A DNA stretch of 64,000 bases, taken from NCBI GenBank assembly GCA_949130485.1, contig OX422200.1, positions 3,394,274 through 3,458,273 on the forward strand, read 5' to 3'. Below, one piece after another: positions 23,369 to 45,046 of this stretch. The notes beneath the pieces are model-generated. The model searched no databases. It was not told where the DNA came from and saw only the letters and a list, made by a program, of their open reading frames with translations. The stretch is from Agelas oroides (Eukaryota; Porifera; Demospongiae; Agelasida; Agelasidae). A program made the position numbers and the translations under genes. The first letter of the stretch is position 1, and every line of letters begins with the position of its first letter.

Positions 23369-24142
23369 ACAAGACTTAAAAAACATTAAAAATGTGAAAA
23401 GATGTAGGGATGGCATGCCAAAAAGTATGCAAACAAGGTAGGGATAATGCATGAAAGCAAAGGTCAACATATTGGCAAAGCCCCATCCCTACATCTTTTT
23501 CACACTGCAGTTAGACAGTGTGCTTGAGAGCTGAATCTGTACCCATCCATGCAGTTAGCATGAGTACTTGAGTTTACACACTGATTACTATGACTAGTCT
23601 GCAGCCCACTCAAGCTCAGTGTCTAGGTTGTATCAGAAAGGGTGCCACTGTCACTACAAGTAGTATGATGGCAGTAAAGCTACTTAGTAGCTATCTGATA
23701 GGTACCTACGACGGCTACAAGACATAATGCTGGATCATACTAGCCTCGTTCCCAGGCCATGTGGGAGGAGGTAGAAGTGGCCTGAGAACGAGGCTACAGC
23801 AGAAAGGTTGGTGAACTTGTAGCCTCGTTCCCAGTCCATGTGGGAGGAGCTAGGAAGTGGTCTGAGAACGAGAAAACTTGTAGCCTCGTTCCGAGGCCAT
23901 GTGGGAGGAGGTAGGAAGTGGCCTGAAAACGAGGCTACAGCCATGAAAGGTTGGGGTGTACTTGTGGTACGTTTTAGGAAGATCCCCATGCACTGTCTAA
24001 CTGCAGTGTGAAAAAGATGTAGGGATGGGGCTTTGCCAATATGTTGACCTTTGCTTTCATGCATTATCCCTACCTTGTTTGCATACTTTTTGGCATGCCA
24101 TCCCTACATCTTTTCACATTTTTAATGTTTTTTAAGTCTTGT
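23369..24142. mobile_element. Foldback element with 152-bp terminal inverted repeats
   Basis: Positions 23369-23520 and 23991-24142 are reverse complements, almost perfectly. Outer ends are ACAAGACTT and AAGTCTTGT. The 470-bp middle holds three tandem 60-70 bp units with TAGCCTCGTTCCCAG / GAACGAGGCTAC ends (about 23741-23955). No protein is encoded. It interrupts the duplicated adducin segment. Confidence 0.92.
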
Positions 24143-24293
24143 GTATACACCCAGTGCTAATGTCACTTTGGGACATTTGAACATTACTATCCTGAACAGG
24201 GCAGCAGAGCAAGTGATAGTCTGGGTGGATAACCTGGGCAAGGAGGGTGTACAAAGCATGCTCTGCTATGGAGGTCAGTGTTTCTCTCCTGCT

Positions 24294-25213
24294 GAAGTAA
24301 TTACACTTCACTAATTGGGACATCTTTATCTGTTCCCAGGGTGTCTATGTTATAAATTCCACTTCGTATCTCATGATCATTTGTAAATACTAGTCAGGCA
24401 ATATGCTATCTTTGGTAGTGATCCAAATATCATCTCCTAATTCATGACAGATACATGTAAGTGTTGACATTTAAGCCCTGCATGGATACCCTTTCAACAT
24501 TCTGGCTATGCTAGCCTGGTAACTGGCACAGAGAAATAGCGTCTGGTACACACTAATGTGCTTTTGGTTAATTTCAATTTAAAGTCATTTTTATGACGCT
24601 TTAATTTTGGAGGGGTAGTGAGTATGTGCCATGACAAAGTTCAAGTACTGGCTTCAGGATGCTGCCCTAGTGGATCCTCTGCAAATATGTAGCCACCTAG
24701 TCTCGCAAGCCAAATCCAATTAACCCGGCCAGCTTTCCAAACTACAAGAAAAATGCCTTTTTAAAACCTAATATGTTTTTGTTTTGGAGTGATATTGGCG
24801 AATAAACACATCAGTTTTCTTTGTTGCTTTGTGTGTCTAACTGCTGGATACAGCAACAAAGGGTAAACTGTGTATACACTAGTGGGACAAAGTTGTGACT
24901 AGCATGTAGCTGTACCTTGACATGTTGACTATGTAGCGAAGCGCATGGAAATTCCCTGCTCCACTCTTGTATGCGCTAAATTGCCAGTTGAACATTTTGC
25001 ATTCTCCATAAATGCAGGGTGAAGAGGTTCTCCAGCCTCACTTGAGGCACCATATAGAGTATCATGAAGGTTGCAGTCCAGCAGAGAAAGCTGCCATCAC
25101 TGCACAGGTTGTGGCTAGTTCAACCAGTGTTGCTTGCAGAAACTCTCTAACTACTTTACAGACAGAACCAACTGTTCTAGCGATACACCACCAAAAATTC
25201 TGATAGTCCCTAG
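24294..25213 (+). pseudogene. Duplicated, truncated adducin 3' end
   Basis: 24294-24740 matches the intron after adducin exon 4 (about 10448-11110), without the MITE at 10627. 24753-25213 matches 14247-15256. The last exon begins normally (GGTGAAGAGGTTCTCCAGCC at 25017), loses about 580 bp internally in frame, then shifts frame near 25130. Exons 5-9 are missing. It is non-functional as adducin, though a 63-codon open stretch remains. Confidence 0.9.
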
Positions 25214-25534
25214 ATGTACTCATATGTATTGCAGAAACAATGGCATTTGTTTTGTCGGAATAATACTTGGGCCTAAATCTTGGTCAACAGATCACATATT
25301 TAGTGATCACGGTACTTGTTTGGAGGTGGTATAATTTGGATGTTTATTCTAGTAAATGACCAACTATGTATACGTTGCTGGTGTAGTTTTGACTATTCAA
25401 GCTGTCACGCCAAGGATAGCTATCTGCATGGAAAAGGTTTCCTTGTATAATTATAAAGGATGGTCAAAGAGCTATAACACAATAGAATGTTTATTTAGTA
25501 CATAGTGTGTTTCAGGAGCATATGTCACAAGATC

Positions 25535-35275
<9,741 letters not shown>

Positions 35276-36435
35276 TACTGTCAGTTTTTGTTGTTGCTGG
35301 TAGGAATGTTGAAAGAAGCAACACTCTTGTTTGTACATTATGGTTGTGGTCTCTGAAGGTTGCACATATGGGGTAGGTAGCTAACACTCTTGTTTGTACA
35401 TTATGGTTGTTGTCTCTGAAGCTTGCACATATGGGGTAGGTATCATGATAATTATCATTCTTCAAGCTCAGCTAACAGAAATTGAATGTATGATGCAAAG
35501 AAAATGGGTCATGAAGTTATTGAAATAACTACACAAGAACCTAGCAAGTGCATAAATGTTCTTCATGCAATTCAAATGCAATTTAGTAATCTGGGGTGCC
35601 ACTTAACATCTAAAGTGATTATCTAAAACGAGCAAAGTAACCGCACCCCAAGATGCTCATAAGAGGTTAGTGCTGAATGGCTCACTGCTGGGTTCAAGGG
35701 AGGAGCCAGACATGAGTTGACTACATAACCTTTAGTACAGGCTTTAAAAAATAAATTAAAGCACTGCCATGTATTTACTATTGTCTGCAAGGGATGGGAG
35801 CCCATAAGCAGTAATACATGTACAGGGATTGAAAAAAAAAAAAGAGAAAAAAGAAGTGCTACCCAATGTTGAGGATCGAACCCTAACCGTTAGACCACTG
35901 CGTACTGCTAACATAGCACCGTAAGCGCTTCATAGGCTATTTTATGAATGAATGAATGAATGAATGAATTTTAATTTTCAACAGGATAGTCCCATTGGCC
36001 ATTGGCCAGTCTACCTGGGAGTCCTGCGTAGGACATTTAACAAAATCCTGTGTATACAGAGAAGCAAGAGTATACATATAAGACATTGTGAACCAATGTG
36101 AACAAAAACAATGAAATTCACAAACGTAAGAGAAAACATGAACTAAAGGAGGATAAAATTAAATTAGGCACACCTGTATTAATAAATGGAAAATGCGCAA
36201 GCAAACACGGAGACTGTTTATTGTTTTCTTATTTAGTACCACTTTCCCACGCTTGTTGGTGAACCAAAGTTTCACTCCTGGGGTAGGTGCACCATGGCAC
36301 TAACCAATATGCACTCAGATTTGAGATTCAATCCTTCCTCTGGCCTGGCATTTTTCATGTACTTGTATGGCTGTTATTCCCTATTCCCACTATTTATTTC
36401 GCATCTTGGGGTGTAATCTTTGTTCAGAGGTGACA
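35276..36435. other. Intergenic: repeats, no gene seen
   Basis: Contains a short tandem duplication near 35300-35440 (ACACTCTTGTTTGTACATTATGG twice), a dispersed repeat piece at 35620-35680 (CCCCAAGATGCTCATAAGAGG, also near 47205 and inverted near 51600), a tRNA-like remnant on the minus strand near 35870-35925 (CGTTAGACCACTGC; box-B-like GGTTCGATCC), a (GAAT)n tract at 35940-35970, and a repeat at 36240-36345 found inverted at 50270-50370. Confidence 0.6.
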
Positions 36436-36454
36436 CATCATACTGACAGTCAAA

Positions 36455-37722
36455 CAGTGCTCTGAGCTGGAGGAACTCCCTGTTCACACATCACACACGG
36501 ATCACAACACACTCTGAGCTGAAGGAACCTGTTCACACATCACACACGGATCACAACACGCTCTGAGCTGGAGGAACCTGTTCACACATCACACATGGAT
36601 CATAACGCTCTGAGCTGGAGGAACCTGTTCACACATCACACACGGATCACAACACGCTCTGAGCTGGAGGAACCTGTTCACACATCATACACGGATCACA
36701 ACACACTCTGAGCTGGAGGAACTCCCTGTTCACACATCACACACAGATCACAACACGCTCTGAGCTGGAGGAACTCCCTGTTCACACATCACACACAGAT
36801 CACAACACGCTCTGAGCTGGAGGAACCTGTTCACACACCACACACAGATCACAACACGCTCTGAGCTGGAGGAACTCCCTGTTCACACATCACACACGGA
36901 TCACAACACACTCTGAGCTGGAGGAACCTGTTCACACATCACACACGGATCACAACACGCTCTGAGCTGGAGGAACCTGTTCACACATCACACATGGATC
37001 ATAACACGCTCTGAGCTGGAGGAACCTGTTCACACATCACACACGGATCACAACACGCTCTGAGCTGGAGGAACCTGTTCACACATCATACACGGATCAC
37101 AACACACTCTGAGCTGGAGGAACTCCCTGTTCACACATCACACACAGATCACAACACGCTCTGAGCTGGAGGAACTCCCTGTTCACACACCACACACAGA
37201 TCACAACACGCTCTGAGCTGGAGGAACTCCCTGTTCACACATCACACACGGATCACAACACACTCTGAGCTGGAGGAACCTGTTCACACATCACACATGG
37301 ATCACAACACGCTCTGAGCTGGAGGAACCTGTTCACACATCATACACGGATCACAACACGCTCTGAGCTGGAGGAACTCCCTGTTCACACATCACACATG
37401 GATCATAACACGCTCTGAGCTGGAGGAACCTGTTCACACATCACACACAGATCACAACACACTCTGAGCTGGAGGAACTCCCTGTTCACACATCACACAC
37501 GGATCACAACACGCTCTGAGCTGGAGGAACCTGTTCACACATCACACACGGATCACAACACACTCTGAGCTGGAGGAACTCCCTGTTCACACATCACACA
37601 CAGATCACAACACGCTCTGAGCTGGAGGAACTCCCTGTTCACACATCACACACAGATCACAACACGCTCTGAGCTGGAGGAACTCCCTGTTCACACATCA
37701 CACACAGATCACAACACGCTAC
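36455..37722. repeat. Satellite array of 50-57 bp units, about two dozen copies
   Basis: The unit contains CTCTGAGCTGGAGGAAC, TGTTCACACATCACACAC and GGATCACAACACG. Two length classes alternate, with or without an extra TCCC-type insert after GGAAC. Higher-order blocks recur (36500-36760 resembles 36900-37140). No coding frame runs through it. It lies between collagen B and YIPF6. Confidence 0.95.
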
Positions 37723-38103
37723 TATGTAGCTAGGTTGAAGCAGTTGGAAACCTTGAACTCAATCATGCACTCATCTAAATAATTATACAGCCTTGTCAAG
37801 CAGAGCAGTTGGATGCAAGTGTTGTACTACCGCTAGATATGTACTCTCCTCAAGCTCTTCCTATCACCGGAGTCCTTTGTAAATCTCTTCTTATATATCA
37901 GCATTTCGCTGGCTGCATTTCCTTGTGCCAGGTCTCTGTTGCTGACAAAATTATGTGCTAGCAGGGCTGCATTCATGTACTGTATGTAGCTATCTGATAG
38001 AGCAGCAAGTATGTAAACAGTGATAATTATAATACTACTCAGGCAACATTAATGTATTCATGCAACACTCAGCAACTTCTGTGAACAAATATGGCAGTGG
38101 CTG

Positions 38104-41100
38104 CTATACAAATGGTGTGTTCTGAGTTAGAATGAGGCAGCTAATTCCAAAGTAGAAGAGTACAATTGGATAAATGGCCAGGGCTTTCCGGTCTTCAGGG
38201 AGATAGTCGGACAAGAATCCGAGGGAGGCTGAGGGAGGGAGAAGGAATGACATATTACTCTCGTAGTATGTTACAAAGGTGGTCTACACTCCAAAACATG
38301 GTCACAGAGTGGTCACACTTGTTGCAGACTAACTAAAAAGGCAGTTTTTATTACTAATTGCACAATTCCAACTCGTTAATACTCTTCTACCATAGATCGG
38401 GAAATTTTCGTGGTAAAAATAATTTGCGTTTTAAATTTTTGCGTTAAAAATATTTCGTCACTCGACGGTTCCGCAATGTAGCACGTACATGTATATTTTA
38501 TTTTCGCGCGTTTAATTTTCGGCGCTCCCGCGCACTGCCAAAAATATTTTAACGGCGAAAATTTCCCAATCTACGGTATTCATTTATTATGCAAACTGAA
38601 GAATACAAAACAAATGGGGAAATAAGGCGGTTGGCCTGCCCTATGTTTTCTGGGTTGCCAGCTATTGGCTTCGTTCAGCACTCAACTCCTCCAAACCCAG
38701 CACTTAAGCTGTGAAGCATCCTCAGCACAGTTTTCCAGACTTTTATTGTCGAAAAAACACATTTCTCACCCCACATGGACCCCCAACGTTATCCAATTTC
38801 TCATCCCACATGGACCCCCATCGTTATCCTTCCTCACCCCACATGGACCCCTATCATCATCCTTCCTCACCCCACATGGACCCCCATCATCATCCTTCCT
38901 CACCCCACATGGACCCCTATCATCATCCTTCCTCACCCCACATGGACCCCTATCATTATCCTTCCTCACCCCACATGGACCCCTATCGTTATCGTTTAAT
39001 TTTCGGCGCTCCCGCGCACTGCCAAAAATATTTTAACGGCGAAAATTTCCCAATCTACGGTATTCATTTATTATGCAAACTGAAGAATACAAAACAAATG
39101 GGGAAATAAGGCGGTTGGCCTGCCCTATGTTTTCTGGGTTGCCAGCTATTGGCTTCGTTCAGCACTCAACTCCTCCAAACCCAGCACTTAAGCTGTGAAG
39201 CATCCTCAGCACAGTTTTCCAGACTTTTATTGTCGAAAAAACACATTTCTCACCCCACATGGACCCCCAACGTTATCCAATTTCTCATCCCACATGGACC
39301 CCCATCGTTATCCTTCCTCACCCCACATGGACCCCTATCATCATCCTTCCTCACCCCACATGGACCCCCATCATCATCCTTCCTCACCCCACATGGACCC
39401 CTATCATCATCCTTCCTCACCCCACATGGACCCCTATCATTATCCTTCCTCACCCCACATGGACCCCTATCGTTATCCTTCCTCACCCCACATGGACCCC
39501 TATCGTTATCCTTCCTCACCCCACATGGACCCTATCATCATCCTTCCTCACCCCACATGGACCCTATCATCAACATTCCTTACCCCACATGGACCCCTAT
39601 CATTATCCTTCCTCACCCAACATGGACCCCTATCATCATCCTTCCTCGCCCCACATGGACCCCCATCATCATCCTTCCTCACCCCACACGGATCCCTATC
39701 ATCATCCTTCCTCACCCAACATGGACCCCTATCATCATCCTTCCTCGCCCCACATGGACCCCTATCATTATCCTTCCTCACCCAACATGGACCCCTATCG
39801 TCATCCTTCCTCACCCCACATGGACCCCTATAATTATCCTTCCTCACCCCACATGGACCCCTATCATCATCCTTCCTCACCACACATGGACCCCTATCGT
39901 TATCCTTCCTCACCCTACACGGACCCCTATCGTTATCCTTCCTCACCCTACATGGACCCCTATCATCATCCTTCCTCACCCAACATGGACCCCCATCGTC
40001 ATCCTTCCTCACCCCACATGGACCCCTATCGTTATCCTTCCTCACCCCACATGGACTCCTATCATCATTCTTCCTCACCCCACATGGACCCTATCATCAT
40101 CCTTCCTCACCCAACATGGACCCCCATAATTATCCTTCCTCACCCCACATGGACTCCTATCATCATTCTTCCTCACCCCACATGGACCCCTATCATTATC
40201 CTTCCTCACCCCACATGGACCATAGGAAGGCAAGGGCAATGATGCTCAGTCTCAGTGAGAAGACAAGATTTGAGTGGGAGGGGAGGAAGGTGAGGAGAAT
40301 CCGGGAGATGAGAAGAGAGGTTGCCAGGGGTAGGAGACAGTAGCCAAGGGTACACACACTCTGGAAGAAAGATCTGTGTGAGGAAAGGAAGAGGTGGGGG
40401 GAGGGTTTAAAAAGGAGGAAGAAGAAAAGGGAGGGGGAAGAGGGAGTAGAGAGTGGAGAAATGATCACAGTAGACATAGCCAGAGATAGAGTCCTACACT
40501 GCACTGATAGCTAAGGACCAGAGGAGGGAGGACATCACATCATGTTCTAATAACATTCCATGGCAAGAATCGTGGATACAAGCTACAAGGATTGCTCTAT
40601 GGAGTAAGTCACAATGAGCACACATAGGGTTTTCGACTTAGCTGAAGCCCAAAGTGGTTGTTATGGCTCACCTCGCAGGCTGGTTCAATGCTAGGTACAT
40701 GTATGTAAGTCACAAAGAGCCATTTTGACTGCCAGACATCTTCAGCTTTGTCTTGTGCACCCATCGTGACTTGTTCATAGAGCCATTCTTGTAGCTAAAT
40801 ATCCATGCTTCCGGACCTTAAAACCTTGAAATGTCAGTTAATTGTCGCAATCACGTGACTGTGTCCTCCCTCCTCTAGCTAAGGAATAAAAGGTGAAATG
40901 GCTGAGACAGTTAGAACCTCCACTACGTACACTTTGCCTTTGAGTAGCTGTGCATTCACAGTCACCACAGCTGCTCCACCCCACACAATCAGAAACACGT
41001 CAATGAAGTGGATCGTGTGATCACTGAGGTCCTTGGAATGCCCATGCAACAAGCTGGGAGTGAGAGAGAGGTTACTCTTTCAATCCTGGAATTAACCCAT

Positions 41101-43741
41101 ATCTCCACACTATTTATCTTCAAACATCTGTCAAGGAGTCCTACAACTGCATTTCAAAGCTGCAGCAAATTCTTTTCGTGCCTTTGATGGCAGTGTGTAA
41201 CTCCCTCAATGCCATTTTGCTGATTACTGTCAGTGGTGTAACCAGAATGTGAGTACACCAAATTTGCAAGAGCTTGAAGCACGGAAGAACACAGGGTATG
41301 CTCCCCCTTGATTTTAGAGCCTCTTGGTTCACTTTTAGAGCAGTTTTAGGCCATTGATATTTATCAAGAGCACTTCTTCTCACTATGTCTTACATGTACT
41401 TGTGCATGCCGTAGATCTCCACCAGAAACCATATTTTGATTTTGGTCCACGCGTGGAATAACGCGGTCTGAGCACAGATGCCTTGGTCTGAGTGATCTAA
41501 TGATATAATTGCATCTGTATAGCATCATAAAGCTTGAAAAAATAGTTTGACAAACAAAATAAGTTACTGGGATTTGCCAACTTGTGCAAATAGAGGGTGT
41601 TGTGCTTTAATTAGAATGATACCATAGCCAAATCGGCAAGCCAGTGCGACATACTACCTAGTTATGTTTAAAGAATTTCAAATGTTTTGTTCTTATGCTT
41701 TGGAGGACTGTAAATGGTTTTTTGCCGCTCTTCTGTGTATTATACATGTACTGAATGCCAACCAATGAACCGTTGAAAAACGGGGGAAGCCTGGGAACGA
41801 GGCTAACACATATACATAGTGTGTGTATTTTACTGGTTAAAAATTTCCAGGTATGTCTCCTGAACGTGTTGTCAGAGAAATCAGGTGTGCTACATCATGC
41901 ATACCATACTGACTCACAGTGCCATTGAGATGCAGAGAAGGAGCGGCCCCCAGAGATCCCCTGGAAATGGAAGAGGGGAGAGGAGGGAAGAGGAGAGAAA
42001 ATTACTATTATACAGTGGCACTCTGCTTAACGGACACCCCTCAACAGCGGACATCCACAATATAACGGACAATTGCGAAAGTCCCGATTGCCCTTCCATT
42101 CACTTCAATACTTAAGCAACCCCTGAATAGCAGACACCCCGCTACTCCGTACAACGGACAGTTTTTGCGGTCCCAATTGTATGCAAACAATAATTAACGA
42201 CTCCGATTTAGTGGACACTCGTCAACCTTTTCAGCAGGATTGTCCACCATCACTGCTGGAGTTAACAACATGACATTAGATTAGTGCTGTTACTCATAGT
42301 ACTAGCCTCTGCTTATGCTTCCCCACCAGTGTACAGCAAGGGAAAGCAAAACGCAGCCATGTTGTGCTCAACAGCCCGATTATGCAGTACCATGCCTACC
42401 GGAAATATATTGGAAGCCCCTGAGTTAGGGACACCTCGCTATAAGGGACAAAATGTTGGTTCCCAATGGTGTCTGCTATAGAGGGGTTCCACTGAAACAC
42501 CCTAAGCCTCGTATCAGAAAAAGAGCCTGGTATCCACTGTTTGCAGATGTGCTTAATTTCCCATAATCTTGGGAAATCGGGAACAATTATGTTATATCCA
42601 TAAAACTGTGACATCATTAATGCATACTTACTGTCACACCTAGCCTCGTTCCCAGGCCTTCCCCGGCTCCAGTTTTTGATCGCTTACAGTATGCAAAAAC
42701 TATTCTGACCAACAATGGGGTTCCTTTGATTGTTCATTTTCCTGCGCCCTTCAATGGCTAGGTACTTCTGATATGAGTCTCAAGACAGCACAAGTAGCCT
42801 CTGTTTCAGATGTTGGTTTGGGGACAAATGTGTTTATATGGCTGTCATATAAAGTGTTACCGTTTATCATAGACTGTAAGCTGATAGCGAAGCAGGGTGG
42901 TGTAGCGCTAGTAGTAGTAGTGTAGTTGTTTCACTCTTTGCTGCACGGTACTATACTAGTATACCATACTAAAATGCTATGTCACACTATCAATCACATG
43001 GATGCATGTACATGTTCCCCTCCCACTATTGTTTGAACACGTTCAGCAGTGAAAAATTACGCACATGTGCGAACAGTAGATACAAGGCTCTATTTTCACC
43101 CCATCCACTGAGAGCCTGGGTACAAGGCTAAATATATTGATGAAGATTATAGTGTGGTTGGCTTATGGATTATTACTGTAGCAAAGTTGGACTTCCATTA
43201 ACTTTCCTAGCAGGAAATATTTCATGGCAATATGACAGGATACACACAAGCAGGGTCTCACAGTCGTGCAGCAGTGCCTTGTTGGACCGCACCGGTACCA
43301 CCACATGAAGACACTTTCTTAGGATAGCCCTCAGGTCACGTTTCTGGAGAGAAAGGAATACAAGTTGTTGTGTAAAAATTGTACATCATTCCATTAACTT
43401 AGGATATGCTTATGACATAGCTATCCTTTGGTTTGGGACAGTCTTCTACACCACGGGACATAGTGTACAGAAATTTGCACATAGGCCAACAGAGATATCT
43501 GGGCGTTCTGTGGCAATAAGTCAATAGAGGGTGAAGTTAGTTCGGATCCTAGACCCATTCTCTCCCCGTCTAAAGGCAGCACAACTTAGTCTTGTTCACA
43601 GACCACATTTTTCGCGCCCGCCTCTCTACTCACCAGCGTGGCCGACACGGGCTCGTCCAGGGTTCCCTCCTCCTCCTCCTCCTCCAGTGGAGGAGAGACA
43701 TAGATCTCCCCACTCACCTCTTCGCTTGCCATCAACGCCAT
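38104..43741 (-). CDS. YIPF6: YIPF6, Yip1-domain Golgi/ER membrane protein
   Basis: YIPF6 is a five-pass membrane protein of the Yip1 family acting in ER-Golgi and Golgi trafficking. Exons: 43741-43634, 43343-43262, 41960-41918, 41053-40931, 40373-40210 and 38228-38104. Phases 0, 1, 2, 2 and 1 join without a break, giving 214 residues (human about 236). Matches to the family: an acidic N-terminus (PPLEEEEEEGTLDE), KALLHDWDLWGPLLLCISMA, FLIVWGGAAVVTVNAQLL, SFFQSVCTLGYCLLPLATS, and KALAIYPIVLFYFGISCLIL just before the stop. Donor GTACGT after AAAGT gives the correct GKVSFFQS junction. The last intron (about 2 kb) contains a MITE and a 33-bp satellite that includes the exon-5 donor itself. A second Met four codons in is an alternative start. 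Confidence 0.93.
38388..38578. mobile_element. MITE, GGGAAATTTTCG family
   Basis: Ends TACCATAGATCGGGAAATTT and (inverse) AAATTTCCCAATCTACGGTA, 191 bp. Its right half is repeated near 38994-39062 as part of a 484-bp tandem duplication. It lies in YIPF6 intron 5. Confidence 0.85.
38511..39478. repeat. 484-bp tandem duplication
   Basis: 38511-38994 and 38995-39478 are nearly identical. Each copy holds half of a MITE, about 190 bp of intron sequence and the first seven units of the 33-bp satellite. The duplication accounts for two identical N-terminal frames starting at 38665 and 39149. Confidence 0.9.
38766..40222 (-). repeat. 33-bp satellite (about 36 units) that includes the YIPF6 exon-5 donor
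   Basis: Seven units at 38766-38999 and about 29 at 39250-40222, with consensus core CCTCACCCCACATGGACCCC. Read on the gene strand, the core is GGTCCATGTGGGGTGAGG. This equals the last 12 bases of YIPF6 exon 5 plus its donor GTGAGG. The 33-bp period keeps all frames open for hundreds of codons (units of 11 residues such as SSPHMDPYHHP); these are artefacts. Confidence 0.9.
40618..40765. mobile_element. MITE with GGGTTTTCnACTtAGCTGAAG end
   Basis: CATAGGGTTTTCGACTTAGC on the left and a weaker inverse near 40745 on the right. The same family appears more cleanly at 53499-53655. It lies in YIPF6 intron 4. Confidence 0.5.
42013..42494. mobile_element. pogo/Tigger-like MITE in YIPF6 intron 2
   Basis: Left end CAGTGGCACTCTGCTTAACG after a TA; right end (inverse) CAGTGGAACCCCTCTATAGC. 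Internal ACGGACA motifs recur. A related end occurs near 63600-63620 (GAGGGGTTCCACTG). Non-coding. Confidence 0.8.
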
Positions 43742-44135
43742 GGTGGTGCCAGTCTGGAAACCAGAAAGCGGTATGGGAACGAAGGGTATGCATATTGTAG
43801 CCACACCCTTCGACGGGGTCATCCCCAGGCCCCGCCCGAAAAATTGGCAAGTCAGCTTATTATGTAAACAATCTGCTGAACATGAAACACAAAAGCCTGA
43901 TGGGAATTTGACCAGACTCTCTCCTCCCACGTGAGAGTCTGGCCTGCGAGACTAACATCATTCATCAGCTGAATGGAATTTTCAAGAGAGAAACAGCTGG
44001 TGAAATAGTACGCTGAGAATACATGGAATCGCCAGCTTACGTATTTCCGCGATTTCGTCTGCAGATGACGTAATTTAAAATCGGGTAGCGGAAGTAATGC
44101 AAACATAGCCGACACGGAGAACTTAAGCCAGTTTT

Positions 44136-45046
44136 GTCATGGTAAAAATGGCCCCCCCAGAATTGGTTCCCCCCGGAACTGATAAATAAGGACCCCCCCG
44201 GCACTTATTTTACTGCAAAATATGGACTCCCTCTGAAAAATTTGGACCACCTCCCAGAAATGAAATAATGTTGACCCTGGAACATATTTCACTTGCAAAA
44301 TTTGGACCAGTGGCGTATGTATTTTTTTTATTTTTATTTTTGAGGTTTCTGGAAATTTCTCAGGCCAGTCAGTTCAGCTAGCCTCGTTCCCAGGCTCCTC
44401 CGCTCCGGAACGAGAAATTGAACTTGTGCATGCGGAGAGAGCCTGGTATTTATTCTCACGTGAGAACCCTCAAAGATAGAACGGAGGTAGGTAGAACGAC
44501 CTTAATTGCGCGTGGGCGTACCCGAGACTCAGAACAGGAAAAAGAGCGAAGGTAGCGGCCAACTTACTACATGTAGCTATCTAGTTATCGGGGAGCGAAT
44601 ATCATACACACCGAGCATTGAACGCATAGTTGGTTGAATAACGTGCAAAACGTTGCCTTTCTGTTTTAGTCCTATTTCGATTACGTCATGCCTACGTAGA
44701 AAAGATACCAGGCTCTCCACGCGTGTACAATTCGCGTTCCGGAGAGCCTGGGAACGAGGCTAAGTTCAGCAGCACACAATGTACTGTAGTCTCATTCCCA
44801 GCCGCACGCAACACTCTACGCGTACATTGTGTTTCGAACACTGGGTGGGGCCGCTGAGGCATACTCATGAAAAGCAGTGATTCATTTTCTAGATATGCAA
44901 CTGTAAACTAATGTCCTTAGTCACTGATTTTCTTTCGTGTGGCTGGCCAATAGTGGGAACAAATTTTTCAGAGTGGGTCCAAATATTTCACCAAAATTCG
45001 TTCCGGGGGGGAACCAATTTTAGGGGGGTCCAAATTAAACGTGACA
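44136..45046. mobile_element. Element with long diverged inverted ends, GTCAyGGTAAAAATGG family
   Basis: Left: GTCATGGTAAAAATGGCCCC then GAATTGGTTCCCCCCGGAAC. Right: TTCCGGGGGGGAACCAATTT then GGGGGGTCCAAATTAAACGT. The interior near 44379-44762 is a nested unit with TAGCCTCGTTCCCAGGC / GCCTGGGAACGAGGCTA ends. A second member lies at about 62515-63436. Non-coding. Confidence 0.7.
44379..44762. mobile_element. Nested MITE, TAGCCTCGTTCCCAGG family
   Basis: Inverted ends TAGCCTCGTTCCCAGGCTCC and GGAGAGCCTGGGAACGAGGC(TA), 384 bp, inserted inside the larger element at 44136-45046. Other members of the family: 29779-29825, 48628-48728 and 22893-22948, with single ends near 41790, 42645, 48765 and 61533. 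Confidence 0.8.

Noticed and set aside
36455-37722. CRISPR-like array
   Set aside because: Regular repeats without unique spacers, in animal DNA; it is a satellite.
39149-40242. Open frames of about 327 codons with 11-residue repeats (SSPHMDPYHHP)
   Set aside because: The 33-bp satellite keeps all frames open; it lies antisense in a YIPF6 intron, and the repeat core is the YIPF6 donor.
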